DNA of 64,000 nt from Cryptomeria japonica (taxonomy: Eukaryota; Streptophyta; Pinopsida; Cupressales; Cupressaceae). A program made the position numbers and the translations under genes. Under the pieces are notes generated by a model. It had not been told where the DNA came from. It saw nothing but the letters and a program-made list of their open reading frames with translations, and made no database searches. Positions 44,996 through 58,021 of the stretch are shown here, piece after piece. Numbering within the stretch: position 1 is the first letter of the stretch; every line of letters begins with the position of its first letter. The stretch is from assembly GCF_030272615.1 (NCBI RefSeq), contig NC_081409.1, positions 527,492,291 to 527,556,290 of the forward strand. The letters run 5' to 3'.

Positions 44996-47900
44996 TGTCA
45001 TGCCCAAAATTTAAGGCGAGAACGGGATAATTTTTTTTTAAAATCATAACTTAAATATTAAATTTATGAATATGGAGAAAAACACTAACATGTTTTGTCT
45101 TAACTATGTTGGGTTAACTTAAACCACTAACTCAAGTAATCAAAAATAATTTAAATCATATGTCGAATTCTAAAAGAAATGTTATATCATTTTCTCAATT
45201 TTAATCCTTAATTTATTTTAAATCATCTCCCTAAAATATAATTGACGAAGATAGAATTAGTCTCCAAAAGTCGTTTACTGTTTTGAGGATCTAATTAAAT
45301 TAGTCCTAGTACTTCGTTTAAAATGTCTAAAAGTTTATCTTAATCAATAATCAAAATATGATTTAAATTAAATTGACAAAAGGGCCAATAAATTTTTTAT
45401 AATGAATACTTACCTATTAGTTTAAATAATCCCCATAACCAAAATTAGTTTTACCCCATTTACTATAAAAGTTCTAAATGTTTAGACCTTGAAAATATTA
45501 TTATATATATATTTTTAACATCTTTAAAATATCCTTATGGCTATCAAACCCATTACTAACCCATATATTTTAACATTAAACTTAACCACCATGCAAACCC
45601 TAACATTCTTTTATTATTATATAAATGCTCTTTCTTTTATTTATTTTTGATAACATCTTATTCCTCTCTCTATCCTAGCCCTACCCGGCTAGGGTTTTTA
45701 TTTTTCTTGCAACCCTTTTTTTTTGTGCAGGGGGCGAATCTTTGGTAGGGATGGGCAGCGGCCATGTAAACTCATGGTAAGGGGAGGGGAGGCGGTGGCG
45801 CCACTGTGTGTCCACACAATGGAACCCACCGCACCACTGTGCGTCCACACAGTGGCGGGCGCGACACCACTATGTGTCCACACAATGGAAGCCGCGGGCC
45901 GACACTGTGTGTCCACACAGTGGAAGCCGCGGGGCCGACCACTGTGTGTACACATAGTGGAGACCGTGGCCGACCACTGTGTGTCCACACAGTGGCTTCG
46001 GCCCTTTGGCCCTTTTTCCCCCATGTTAATAACCCCTTTTTTTTATATAGTTTTTTTTTTCTCTTTTTTTTTTTAAATAATATTTTTTTTTTTTGTTTAT
46101 TTAAATGAAATAAATTTATATATATAAGAATTTGTATTTATATTTTTTAAACAAACAAGTTTATTTATTTATTTCTTTTACGCATGCTCATAAATTGGTT
46201 ATTATATATATATATATTATTGAATCTAGGGCAATTTCTTCTCATGCATTTATATATATATTTTTTATTCTGAACAAATAAAACAGATTAGATATTTTCT
46301 GCGAGTTTAGTCATTTTAATTATTTCTTTTTTATTAATATCCTTGTTTCCAAATAGAATTAGTTAGGCTATCTAATATGGCTTTTCTTTCTGTAAAAATA
46401 AAGAAATTAATCGTACTAAATATTCTTAGAACAACATCTTTAGAAATTATTTACTTCCCTTAAATCTGATTAACTACAAGACTTATTTCTACAATAAACA
46501 AATGATAGAGTTTGATATTTCTTCGGCAATTATTCAAATGACCAAATTTAATAAAATTAACAACAACTATTTCAACCTATAATTTATTAATTAAAACCTT
46601 AGAGATGGCTATAAAATCTTTGATTTCATTTTCTGCAAATACTTTAAATAACAGATTTAAATACTAAGTTTAGCATTTCTATGTATAGATCTAAAATGTA
46701 TTATTTCCAGAACTATAATGTACTTGAATGCATTTACAGAAAACAGAATTTAAATGATTTATATGCAGCCTATAATATGCATGCAACTCAAATCTATTTG
46801 TTTCTTTTTTTTTATTCTCTTTTGAATGCATAAGAATTAAATAACTTTCTTGCTATTCAATTTATCATAAACACATCAGATATAAAATTTTCTTTTGAAC
46901 TTTGGAATTTTTTTTTTAGGAATACTCATTTCTTTTCTGCAATAAGTAGCATACTAAAATATTACAATTTTTAAAAAAATATATTTCAAAGACACTATTG
47001 TCACTTTACAATGGGTCTCTCATTTCTAATAAATGAGGATGTTTTCAAATAATAATTACATTTACAAATAATTTCCTGCAACAAATAACTCCTGCAACTT
47101 TCCACTTGTCCTATTTTTTTCTTCTGACAACCTGCATTTTAAATCAAAGCTATGACCATGGAGTGCTTACCTCCTAGCCTAAGCTAACTGGTAGCCACCC
47201 CCGAGCTCAGAGAACCAAGCCCTAGATGGAAAACAAACATGCAAACACCAAGGACAGAATGCACACAAATACAAATACACTCCCATCCCGGCTACACTAC
47301 ACCACACCTTGGTGATGACCTTTTTAAGGGTGGTAGTGGACTAATTACCCTAAGGAGAACTGCAAGTATAAAAAAGAACATGTAGCCACCTCATGGCAAA
47401 CCAAATACATCAAGTATAACAACCTCTTAAATCCTTATGCCCCCCAAAGCATTCATGCCTTATTTCCCTCCTTATGACCCCCATTGCACAAACAAGCCAT
47501 GCAGCAAAGGTCACACAAAATCCCTTGTGATCGCTCTCATAATGAGAGTCTCTCAATCGAGGGTTGTCACTTCTACCACCCACAAGATCCTCCTCTCTCC
47601 CAAGAGTAAGAGGTCTTGATGACTCCGAAAAACACATACAATACATAACACAAAATACCAAATGAAATTTCCAAGAGAACATGCAAGGAAGCAAATCTTT
47701 TACACCAACATTACTTTCAAACACATGCAATAAGAAAGCCATTTTAAGAAGAATGCAACCAACCTTAATCTGCCCAAAGGTAGGTTAGTTTTGTTGAGGA
47801 TGAGCAGCCCAATTCCATGGTTCTTCTCCTTCTACCCTTAGCCAAAATTCTCTATTCCAAATCTAGTCTATTCTTTTCAAAATTTCTCTTGTCTCCAAAA

Positions 47901-49062
47901 ATGAAGAGTGGGTGATTACCCACAAATTTTCTAATTCTTGCTTAAGAAGCCCATTGTGAGAGTTCTCACAAGTTTCTAAAAACTAAAGAGGAAGGTAAGA
48001 TAGAATGGGAAAGGGAACTCTCATTCGGAAAGGAAGGTTTACAACTAGGTTCAAATCTTCTAATTTCAATTTTCGCACAACTTAGAAAAGTCAATTTTTA
48101 GGGTGTCTAAAAGGTTACATGGGAGTAGAAACTTGCCTTAAATTACCCCTAACGCTTAGGTATACCTTATGGGCTTTAGGAAACCCTATTAAACTACCCC
48201 TAGGTGTCCATTTAACCCTTTTCAAACCCCTCTGAAGTTTATTTTCGGGTCAAACCTATGTTGACCATCCCAAAGATTCTTTACCCAAGGCATTTATGAC
48301 ATGATGTTACATTAATTGAAAAAGCTATAGTTAAACACTTTCCCACCAAGAGACAAAAATAAAATTTCAAACTTAAATCCACACGTGTCAAGTGACACAA
48401 GAAAACACTTTTACAAATTAATACATGAAATCGTCTCTTGTGGATTTTACATAAATCAATTAAATAACACTTAACACACATGCATCATTTATTGTTATGA
48501 ATAAAATACAACACAAACGGGGTGTTGTCTCTCCAAATAGACAAACCCTGGCTTATGAACATACATAGGTCTAGGTTTGGTTCTCCATAATATTTCCATG
48601 GTCACATGGATAACTTCCTGCGCATCTCAATTTACACATTAGTAACTTTCAAATATCCACATATAATATAAATCACAGGAATAATAATACACATCATCAC
48701 TTGCATACAATTTACATCTGAACAATTTAAATACATCTTTTATCCAAGCAATTTCACATAAGAAATTTACCCTAATTCTCATAATGTTGATCCACACTTA
48801 AACATACATCATAATTCTATTTTCATAGTAAAGTCCTGCAAATTCCATAATGACATTTATCACCGCAAATTCATCCTATTCAAAAATCATGTAGTGTTCT
48901 ATATCATAAAGCATATAAATAAATCCTCAATATATAACAATGTTATCCAAATCATGAAATCATATAAGTTCTAAATCCAAAATGCATAAAAATAAAGTAT
49001 CCATAATAGTGTCAATATAAAAACCACTGAAATGTCAGACTGAGTCGAGGTGGGGCCTCACA
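44996..49062 (-). repeat. 5' LTR of element T
   Basis: 4,067 bp, partner of 35708-40048. Carries its own palindrome array (45801-45995) and short TA tracts. Confidence 0.93.
45801..45995. repeat. Array of six 22-bp palindromes in 5' LTR of T
   Basis: Same array as 36711-36904, with the same number and order of units and spacers. Several arms carry single changes (ACACAATGG, CACTATGTG) that spoil pairing. Confidence 0.9.
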
Positions 49063-49067
49063 TAATC

Positions 49068-50491
49068 GGCAGGATGAGCAAGAGCCTGACCTATCCACCG
49101 CCAAACTAGATGAAATATTCGACAATCTGGGTGAAAGAATAACAAAACAAAATGACCCCATTGATGTTGATGCACTAGATATTGAGGATACCACTCCAGA
49201 TAAGGAGAAAACTGAAAAGGAGAGAGTGAAGAAAGAAAAAGATGAGAAAGTGGCAAAAGAGAAACTAGAGAAAGAAAAACAAGAGAAAGAGCAAGCAGAG
49301 AAAGAGAGACAAGAGAAGGAGGAAGTAGAGAAGAAAAAGGAAGAAGAGAAGAAGATGAAGGAAGAAGAGAAGAAGAAAGAGGAAGCAAAGAAGAAAAAGG
49401 AAGAAGAGAAGAAGAGGAAGGAAGAAGGGAGGAAGAAGGAGGAAGCGGAGAAGAAAAAGGAAGAGGAGAAAAAGAGGGAAGAAGAGCAGAAGAAAGAAGA
49501 AGAGAAGAGGAGAGTGGAAGAGGAGAAAGAGAAGGCCGCCAAGGTAGCCCAGGAAAAAGAAGAAGAGGAGAAGAAAAGACAAGAGGAGATCAAGGCAAAG
49601 GAAGGAGGACAAACATCTATGACAATCGGAGATCAAGCCAAGCAGGTTGATCCCACCGGTCCCACCAATTTGACTCTTGCCTGTCTAACTCAATCGATTG
49701 ATGAAAGTGAGCTACTGAGGAACATTCAACTAGCGCAGGTCAGATTGGAAGAACTGAGGAAAAAGAAAGAACAGGTTGTCATTCAGTTTGCTGTTGACAC
49801 TCTTTTCAATCTAATCCCCGGTACTAACCTTCCCAGTACCAAATCCTTGCTGGCTAAGCTAAAACTTCTTTGCACAGTAGTAGATGATCAAGTGCAATCT
49901 TTAGAAGATGCTGCCCAGATTTCTGCAGAGAAGAAGTATGAAAAAGATTTGAAAGTTTCATTAGTAAAGAAAATGGATGCAGACAAAGCAAAACTGCTTA
50001 AGCAAAAGGATGATATAAGTTCAACTATGGGTGAAGGTAACCTACTCTTGAGCAAAATCTACCAACCTCACCTATTTTGTGAAGATACTCTGAAACAGAA
50101 GAGTCAACTCCAATCGGAGTTACCGAAGTACATCGGCAACTTCAAATTGCCATATGATCTGTTCACAGTGTATGGATAGACTGTTCATACTCACCAGCAT
50201 CAGATTGCAAAGCTTGACTTAGAGATCTGCAATCAAACTCAAGATCTGCAGAAGCTCCAGTTGCTTCTATTACCAAAATTGTAGGTTCTTCAGAAGTGCT
50301 TCCTAAACTTGGAAGCTATTACTGTAACACGGGAGATGAGCACTATTGATGCGATGGAAGAATTAGCCTTCCAGATGAAGATCGAGAGTGAAATTTCTGC
50401 CTCACTTCTTGATTCATGGTCTTCAGACATGAAGCGTTTTATGCAAACCTTTAAATCTCTTTTTGAAAAGTTTTACTCTTTATTATCATGA
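49068..50491 (+). pseudogene. Element B ORF2, second part (after T insertion)
   Basis: The frame leaving 35707 resumes exactly at 49068 if T and one TSD copy are ignored. An acidic stretch (IDVDALDIEDTTPDKEK) leads to about 140 residues of almost pure Glu/Lys/Arg repeats (49200-49600; EKKKEEEKKRKEEGRKK type), likely a long charged helix. The rest is helical (VRLEELRKKKEQVVIQF, SSLEDAAQ-like segments) to a stop at 50179; the same frame continues through a second stop near 50284 to the end at 50491 (FEKFYSLLS). No transmembrane segment or enzyme motif seen. The tail sits just before the purine tracts, as in A and Z. Confidence 0.75.
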
Positions 50492-50553
50492 ACATATACT
50501 CTGTTTTTATATTATGCAAAAAGGGAATATTTTGCATTACTTTGTCATTGTTG

Positions 50554-50747
50554 GCAAAGGGGGAGTAGTATAAAATTTTATGGGGAGTAGTATTGAAAAT
50601 TTCATGCATATACTTGTAATTTTTGCAAAGGGAGTAGTGTATATGCTTAGGGGGAGTAATTTTTGATTATGGCATCTGTTTTTGTTTTGTAAGCACTTAG
50701 ATGTCAAAATTTTCCTAAGTGTTGCCATCAATGCCAAAGGGGGAGAT
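50554..50747 (+). other. Five polypurine tracts upstream of B 3' LTR
   Basis: CAAAGGGGGAGTAGTA (50555), GGGGAGTAG (50582), CAAAGGGAGTAGTG (50626), AGGGGGAGTA (50649) and CCAAAGGGGGAGAT abutting the LTR (50733-50747). Repetition of the same short motif is a Sirevirus hallmark. Confidence 0.8.
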
Positions 50748-51891
50748 TGTTGGTATTTTGATGATGTTTAGTTGTGATTGTCATTGATGGACACACACTT
50801 ATTTTATGTATGAGTTATTTTCAACCGGTAATATGTGTTGTGTTGTTCATACTAGTACTATATGCCATTAAATGTATAGTCTTTTTTGGTAGAAGACTAT
50901 CGATGTTTTGCAGAAGATGCTTACCGGTCAAAGCATGACCGAAGACCTCAAGCGGTATGAAGACACCAAGTGGTACGAGGATCCCTAGCGAAAATTAGTT
51001 TTTTATCGGAACACTATGTTCCAGTTTACCAGTCTTTGTTTATCGGTAATCGGTATACTGTGACAAACTGGTATAATTGTAAAGTGTGATAAGTTATCAT
51101 CCACCGACACTTTAGCGGTGATTATGTGCCATGTTACCAAATGTGTCTAGATGCACTGTACCTAGGAAATTGTAGTCTAATATTATTAGACTGACATGAA
51201 ATCAGATTCCTATATGAGGACATCATGTCTAGGGTTTTGTAGAGTTGATGTGTGCCAGTGTTGGAGAGAAGATTAGGTCTGTGCGAAAAAGGTATCTCAC
51301 TGCAAAGATTGTGAGTGCAAAGGTTAGAAGAATGAAGTAATGCTGCAATGCATTGACAGAGAACTGTCAAGGATCTAATCAAGCATTTTGTGCTACTTTC
51401 TAGATCATTCACTTGCTGATTACTAATCTCTTCGACAAGTCTGAAACCCTTAACCGGGTAGGCCTAGCCAAGCCTATTGTAAATCCTCTAACAAGGTGGT
51501 TCATAGTTGTGGATTTGAAATCCTTTAACAGGGTAGTCTTTAACAGGACTCATCTCCTAATAGAGATCTGGATTCCTAATAGGATCTATTCTGGTGAAGA
51601 ACATTGTATGGCCTTAATCAGTCCGACCTTAACCGATCTGGTTACTATTCTGCAGATAGTTGACTTGTGATTCTTACTCACTGTGGTTTTTCCCATTTGG
51701 GTTTCCACGTCAAAATATCTTGTGTTATGGTGATTGTGCTTCTGTGGGTGAATGCTCTATTTGCTATTTGGCTTGTTTATGTTTTAACCAATTTGTTGTT
51801 TAAATTACTACACCGGTCTGTTGGAAAATTGTTTAAGAATTTGATTAAGATTTTAGGCATACTGATTCACCCCCCCTCTTAGTATTCATCA
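50748..51891 (+). repeat. 3' LTR of element B
   Basis: 1,144 bp, partner of 30911-32056. It ends TATTCATCA, followed by TSD TAATG. Confidence 0.93.
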
Positions 51892-51896
51892 TAATG

Positions 51897-52230
51897 ATGG
51901 GGATTTGGAACTTTTGAATTGGTGCTCTAAAATGAACTTAGTTTATAGGATGTTACTCTTAAAAGTAGTGACGTTGAGATACCCTAGGGGAAAGAATGAT
52001 ATAATTTGTTATTCCACTTGTGTAGTTGTGTTATGATGTTCTATTCTTTTTTGTGATTAGAAAAATACGTAATTTGTAATGATGCATTTAGTAGATTATG
52101 TATTTGATATGCATTAGAGGGATGTTATAGATGTATGTGTTGTTTAGTAGATGAGCTTTTAATTATTATTTTTTCCCTATTTGTAGTTAGATTAGGTGTA
52201 TTTATCTATGGTATTTTGGTGCGCATTACA
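51897..52230. repeat. Possible end of repeat F beyond element B
   Basis: Sequence continuing F after the B insertion. GCGCATTACA at 52221-52230 could be F's terminus (compare GGCGTTACA ending G). It is followed by TGATG, one change from TGATA, which precedes F's start at 26133. Suggestive only. Confidence 0.35.
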
Positions 52231-55218
52231 TGATGGTTGGTAATCAAGAATAATGATGTCTTGAATGGAGGTCATGAATTTGATAGCATAGGATTTGTGA
52301 TCAAGATGAGATACAAAAAGATCAAGTACTTCTACCTCATAAAATGTTAGTACAAAAATGTGAGTGAGGCCCTTCTATCGTTTCACTTCTCTGAAATCAG
52401 CCCCCCTGTACACATCAATATCAAACTTCATTACCTCATCATCATCTAAAAAAGGGATTAGAGAGAATGAAATAGTTGTTCAAAAGACTAACCATTCAAA
52501 AGACTTTATAAAGTCAAGGTTAGAGAAAAGATGTTCTAGATCTATAATGAGGTGTTGAAGTTGTTGGGTGGTGAGATATGCCTTGAACTTAGCCAGTATA
52601 GCATGTCTTGCATCACTTGCTACTCTTTTTGCCATGCCAACAAAACAAAGCAAATGCAAGTGTAGTGGTGTGTGGAGGTATTCAATCTAGACAAGCATGT
52701 ATAAGAATCAGAGCATCTAAAAAATGAGTACAATCAAATGATTAATAATTATTTGGGTCATATTGCTTCTCTTTTGGATTGATATTACTTAAATAAATTT
52801 TATCGTTTAAGCTTTATTGGATTGAGATTTCAAAAGCTGTCACAGATTAAGATACCTAGCCACTTTTTCTTCATTGGATATGATCTATAGTTTTCTTTAT
52901 CCAGATCTGAAAAATCCTAATAAAACTACTCTCAAAAACCATGGATTTTGGGCTGTGTCTCTAAGCATAGTCAAACATATTAGCAAATTTCTTTGTTTGA
53001 AAAATACAAGTGGATACACATAAATCTTGCATAGTGCAATTTTGGTGCATGGGAAATCTTTCACATGTGCAATTTATATTTGAGATGGGTCATGTTAGTG
53101 CTTGTTCATATCCCTCCTTTGCTTGAATGCAATAAGGCTTTTATCATATATTTCTAATAGCATTCTCTATTAACTTTAATAGAACGAGGAATTTGTGTAT
53201 TTTATTGAGGGTTGTCATCTAAATTATTAAGTTTAATTGGGAAGATGATGATTTATTTTTTAATTATGTTATTATCAAGTTTCCATTTTTTAAAAGGTAA
53301 AATTGTACTAGATTCAATATTTTGATGACTTTGATGGATGGAATTAGAGAATTCCATCTGATTAGTTTGTTTTGTCTACTCAAGCATTGTCCGTGGATTT
53401 GTAGAAAAACACAAGAAGAAATTAGACACAATAAAATCTCCTACAATTGATTTTGTACATGTTAAGATCTTCTATTTTTGTTCTATTAATGTGTTGAAGA
53501 GGAGTCATGAAATTGTAACTAATGTGTCTTACATCAAGCTATGGAAATTGAGATGAAGAAGGAAGAGGAGAATTAAGGTTATGCACCTAAAAGTGGTTAA
53601 ATGATATGATGATAAAAGAAAAGGGGCCAAGAGAAATAAAAAAGATAGAGGGAAGATTATGATAGGAATAAGAATATGTGAGTAAAGGGGGATACCAAAA
53701 TCATGCCCCAAAGGGAAAGAAGAGAATAAGAGAAAAATATTAGTACTCCATGATAGTGAATAAGATGAGAAATTATGTTGATGAGGAATGAAAGAGAAAA
53801 ATGGGTTCACACTAAGGTAGGATGCACTAAAAGATAAGCATGATAAGGTGCTCATAGAAAAAAGATAGAAATGATTATGGAAAACAAGAGAGGAGGAAAT
53901 GAGATTAGGGAATGGCAAGGTAATATTTCTGAAAAAGAAGAGGATTAAATGTCACGAGCATTAATAAGTATAATAAATAGTGATGAGAAAAATAGGATAA
54001 TACTCCATGGAGCTAGAGAAGTTTAATGATAGACATGATAGGAAAGTAAAGTTTTGAGTTAAAGGATAAATAATAATGGGAGATTTTGTTGAACTTAGTC
54101 ACAAGAGAAAAAAGATAAGAGCAGGGGGTATAATTTACCTTAATAGTTCATGCAATGTTTCCCTAAACTTATACATGAAGGTGATAAGGAAACTTGTCTT
54201 GACTATCAAACAAAATATTCCTTATATGTGGAAAGGTAGAAATTTATAAATGTTATAAGGATATGTGCATTACAATGGATAATTGATATTGCATTAAAAT
54301 AAGTAACATAAGGTTTTCCATTAATCACTTAAGGAGACTAATTGATACATAACCTTAGATTTTTATAGAGTAAGGAAATTAAGGTGTATAAGGGAATGGA
54401 TTATAAAGTTACAAAGTGAAATGGTATGGTAGGAAGAACATTATATATTGATTCCTTGAGAAAAGGGGAAATAAGGCATCCTAGCTCACAAATTTAGCCT
54501 ATAATGACTTAAAAGGTTAAAAAAAAGAGAAAGTGAGAGATAAGTAGGATATCTCAAGTCTAGAAGAGTTCTTTTAGTGATTTTTGATGAGTATTGTGGT
54601 ATAGCCTTTCGATTATTTTAAATTTGGATTTGATGTACATCTCTCAAGCTTTCATGCTTTTACTTTTTTAATATTTCTATTTCCTTTTCTTTTTTATGGC
54701 ATTCTCATAGTCTAACTACATTTAACTCGTAAGAAGTAAGGGACTATGATTAAGGATTAGACTAGGAATTCATGTAAATTTATTTTAATTTTGATGTCAC
54801 CCTTATAGTAGCTTTAGACATAACCTTCACCTAAGAATATAAACATTAGCATGCTTAATGAAACCCATGAGAAGATAGAGATATCATGGACTTATCATAG
54901 AAATTATTCATTTAATATGTATAAGGCATATATATGGATTTTGTAATATTATAATGGGATAAGTGAAAGGTATGGAAATCCAAGACTAAAATAACTAATG
55001 TAATAAACTATGCTATCAAGAGATGACAAGTTACAACATAATGGTAGTAGTATGGAGCTTGATGATAGTAATATTCTATGTTTATATTAAAGTACATGAA
55101 CTAGGCACATATAATAAGATGGTGGTTGAAAAGGTGTCATTTTCTTCATAGTGCACAAGTGAAGGATAATAATATATGAATATATAGTGGTAAGGTATTA
55201 TTTTTGTGTCTTATATTT
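52231..55218. other. Unassigned sequence, no gene recognised
   Basis: About 3 kb of AT-rich DNA. The longest ORFs (52-129 codons) show no known motif, including the one on the minus strand at 53529-53918, which is simple hydrophobic/serine-rich. Probably decayed repeats. Confidence 0.45.
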
Positions 55219-57533
55219 TGTGACACCTTACAACATAGAATGAAATACTAAGTATGTTCTCCTCTCTTGAACGAAACCTCCTCAAATTCTAAACTTCGTG
55301 ATCAAACAAGGTGACTCCAAGGTCCCTATAGTTAGGTCTTGACTTTATATATAGATAGAATCAATGTATAGATGTGATTGTTGGTAATCCAAGGGGAATT
55401 ACGTTTATGAACTACAACTAGAACATGAACATAAGATGTATCAATCACGTGATGCTTCTTCTCCTAAACCAATTCAACTCAAATGAAAAAGGACAAATTG
55501 GGAAATGGTTCTGGAGAATCTATGCTAACTCTTAATTCCTAAGGAAAATGACAATAATGAATGATGCTTTGATAGAAAAATCCTTCATGAAACTATTTTC
55601 TACTTAACCAGAGATAGCTCACAATGCCACATAAAGAGTGCAATCTCCTAAAGTAATGAAAGATCTTCATATCGTAAAAAATTCATTCAAACACCCAATA
55701 TTGGCACAATCTAAATGAAGTATTCACAATCAAACTTAGCCATAATAATAATTAGGTTCAGACTAACCATGCACTACAACTTACAATCAACAAGGTTTAA
55801 TTGGTATGAACTAAAGGATTCATCAAATATCATCACAATTCTTCATTGTAATCAATGAACTTTATCTAAATTTGAGAAGTAACAAGGAACTATGCAATAT
55901 GTAGAAGAAACACCACTATTCACCATGAATTCGATGAAAAGTATGTTTGTTTATATGTCATGGCAATAATTTATGCCTTCTCCTCCTACTCTACTCGCTA
56001 CCTTATTGCTATTGATTGCTTCTACTACTAACTATTAACCTTTACAAATGAGAGGATTGAGCCTTATATAGAGAGCTCATTACATTTCAATTGCTTAGAT
56101 TGATTCTCAAATCAATGGTCAAGATTTTACAATAAAACCCTAATTAGGGTTTGTCACAACAAACTCCTTGACCAATGAGATAATTACAATAAATAGGACA
56201 CATATCCTTCTTTGAATGCCGATCAATGAGTGATGAAGTTAGGTACATTGAACTTGGTGCCTCCACATGTGGTAGTTATCCTCCTCATTGGATGAGTCAA
56301 GTACATTGAATCTAAACCCTTTGAAATGGAGTGATGTGATTAGGTTGATGATGACTAGATGCTACCTTATCTTGCTCCTTGTAACTCATCAAAAGTGTTT
56401 GTGGTTGAGAAATATATCTTGATAGTCAATATTTCAAATCGCTCCTTGATGAATGTGATGATGGTGAGAGATATTCATAAATTACATCATCTTATCCAAT
56501 TTGACCACTTTCACCTATCCTTCGTCATACTTAGGGATTCACCTTATGATGTGTCTCACCTTTCAACCTTGGAATATTTCACCTTGATTGCTCTTAACCT
56601 TGATTCTTGTATTGATGTGGGGATATCTCGATGGTGGTATTGACAATGATTACTGGATTTCAGAGGAAATTCAAGATTGGCAAGTTTCCTCATCTTCATT
56701 ATGTATATGTTGATGATGTTTCCCTTGTACTCACCTCCTTGAAGTGACCTTTAATATCATTGTGTTGTCCTCTTGTAAAATTTCTTGTGAGTCTTTTCCT
56801 TAGTCGAGTCCTTTTGCATATGATTCCTTGTCTTGCACATGTTGAATTTATTGATATCTCCCTCTTTCATGTTGTTGATGAATTATCTATCCACCTTCTT
56901 GTGTGACTTGAACGTCAACCTCTTCATTGTTGTAGCATCTTCATTTGATTCCTTCCATGTGTTTCACTCTTTTGAACTTTGAATGCCTTTTTAATACTTG
57001 TGAATCCATCCTTTACTTGAATGTGTTGATCTCCTTCCTACATGGTGAAGCTCTCAACCTTGATGTTGTGAGTCTTTTGTTGCATCATTGTGAAGTTATT
57101 TCCTTGTTGTTAATGAAGATAAATGATGTTATATCTTTCATGTCTCATCCTTCATGCTTGTGAATCTCGACTTCTTCACCACCTTGTTGAGTCTTGCATC
57201 TGAGCATGAGATGCACCTCTTCACTAGTTATGTTGATATATTTTCTTGAACCTTTGACCCTTTCAAGCTATTGGGATGTCTCCCTCCATCATTCAACATA
57301 ATTGCTTGCACTTCACTTTGCATCATACCTAAAAAGATAAATAAAACACCTCAATCAAAATTTGTGAGTTGGAACCCTAGGTTAATATCATGCAAGATTA
57401 TTCACAAAATTTACTTCATCAAACTCCTAAAAAATCTAGAAATGTTTAGTTAGAACTTCTGGAAATAATTGTTCAAAATTGGAAATGCACTTTAAAAATT
57501 TGTTATTTTGAAATTGATTTATCTGTAGTGCCC
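55219..57533 (-). promoter_or_regulatory. Minus-strand promoter-like region, possibly part of an LTR
   Basis: The minus strand shows TATATAAGG at 56070-56062, in a context with two CCAATGAG-type boxes (about 56295-56285 and 56185-56175) and an AACCCTAATTAGGGTTT inverted repeat (about 56135-56155). A leader-like, ORF-poor stretch follows leftward to TGTGACACC at 55219. This layout resembles U3-R of an LTR, but I found no second copy and no definite ends. Confidence 0.3.
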
Positions 57534-58021
57534 CTCCTTGACTCATCCTTTATGTGAGGGTGTGATATACACTTTCAAATTTGTGCTCTGATAGTCTCCT
57601 TGACATTAGTGGATTCATTATGATTTATATGGATAAAGTTATGTCCTAGACTGGCATGATGATCAAACTTATGTGTAGTGATCTAGATGCACTCATTATT
57701 CAAGTATGGATTATATTGCTTATGAGGTTATGATGGCATCTTGATTATGCTAACTCTATTCTATGATTATGATGATGATTGAGTTGATGTTGTAATGATT
57801 ACGATTGTCTTATAGTGTCTTCATGATAGGGACAATGTCATACTACTCATTGCGATTATCTATCACTTGCCTGATTATCTATGATATATGTTATTGCATG
57901 TATTGTATCATGGTTATTGGTGGTTGCAGGATTGCAAGTACTAGACATCAACTCCACCCGGTCTCATAGGTTTGAGCGTGTCTTTATCCCAATGGCAAGT
58001 TGTTGGAGATGGCATGAGTTT
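57534..58021. repeat. Copy E of the F/G LTR family, first part
   Basis: Starts TGTAGTGCCCCTCC. Shares with F the block CAAGTACTAGACATCAACTC, then GGTCTCATAGGTTTGAGCG and TTGTTGGAGATGG. Interrupted at 58022 by solo LTR G; it resumes at 62353, where the sequence again follows F (TTCCTTCCTTACACTC against TTCCCTCACCTACTC). Confidence 0.7.

Larger units (their letters stand above)
35708..49062 (-). mobile_element. Element T: 13.4-kb chromodomain Ty3/Gypsy element (Tekay-like)
   Basis: Minus-strand element with LTRs at 35708-40048 (3') and 44996-49062 (5'), both with TG/CA ends. TSD TAATC is exact (35703-35707 and 49063-49067). The 4.9-kb interior encodes gag, protease, RT, RNase H, integrase and a chromodomain in Gypsy order. 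Very long LTRs plus a C-terminal chromodomain suggest the Tekay/Del clade; that is inference. The gag-pol frame (44823-40052) has one 1-base frameshift and several stops. LTRs differ at about 16 of the first 395 bases (about 4%). T lies inside B and is therefore younger than B. Confidence 0.92.
30911..51891 (+). mobile_element. Element B: non-autonomous LTR retrotransposon without pol, interrupted by T
   Basis: LTRs 30911-32056 and 50748-51891 have TGTTGG...TCATCA ends. TSD TAATG is exact (30906-30910 and 51892-51896). Excluding element T and one copy of its TSD, B is about 7.6 kb: 5' LTR, tRNA-iMet primer site, gag-like ORF1 (32107-33393), spacer, ORF2 (33859-35707 continued at 49068-50491), five purine tracts, 3' LTR. 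No pol domain exists in the parts that belong to B; the enzymes between 40 and 44 kb are T's, on the other strand. LTRs differ by about 5-6% in the stretches compared by hand. Same architecture as A, opposite orientation. Confidence 0.9.

Noticed and set aside
49012-49636. Long Ser/Phe-rich and Leu-rich ORFs on the minus strand
   Set aside because: Antisense shadows of the Glu/Lys-rich part of B ORF2.
30911-51891. Reading B plus T as one 21-kb Gypsy element
   Set aside because: Two nested pairs of LTRs, two exact TSDs, opposite orientation of pol, and ORF2 frame continuity show two elements.
52484-52640. Short minus ORF starting MAKRVASDARHAILAKF
   Set aside because: About 52 codons, no homology I recognise, no conserved context.
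53529-53918. 129-codon minus ORF, hydrophobic and serine-rich
   Set aside because: It is the complement of purine-rich simple sequence (GAAGA/AGGAA); composition explains the open frame.
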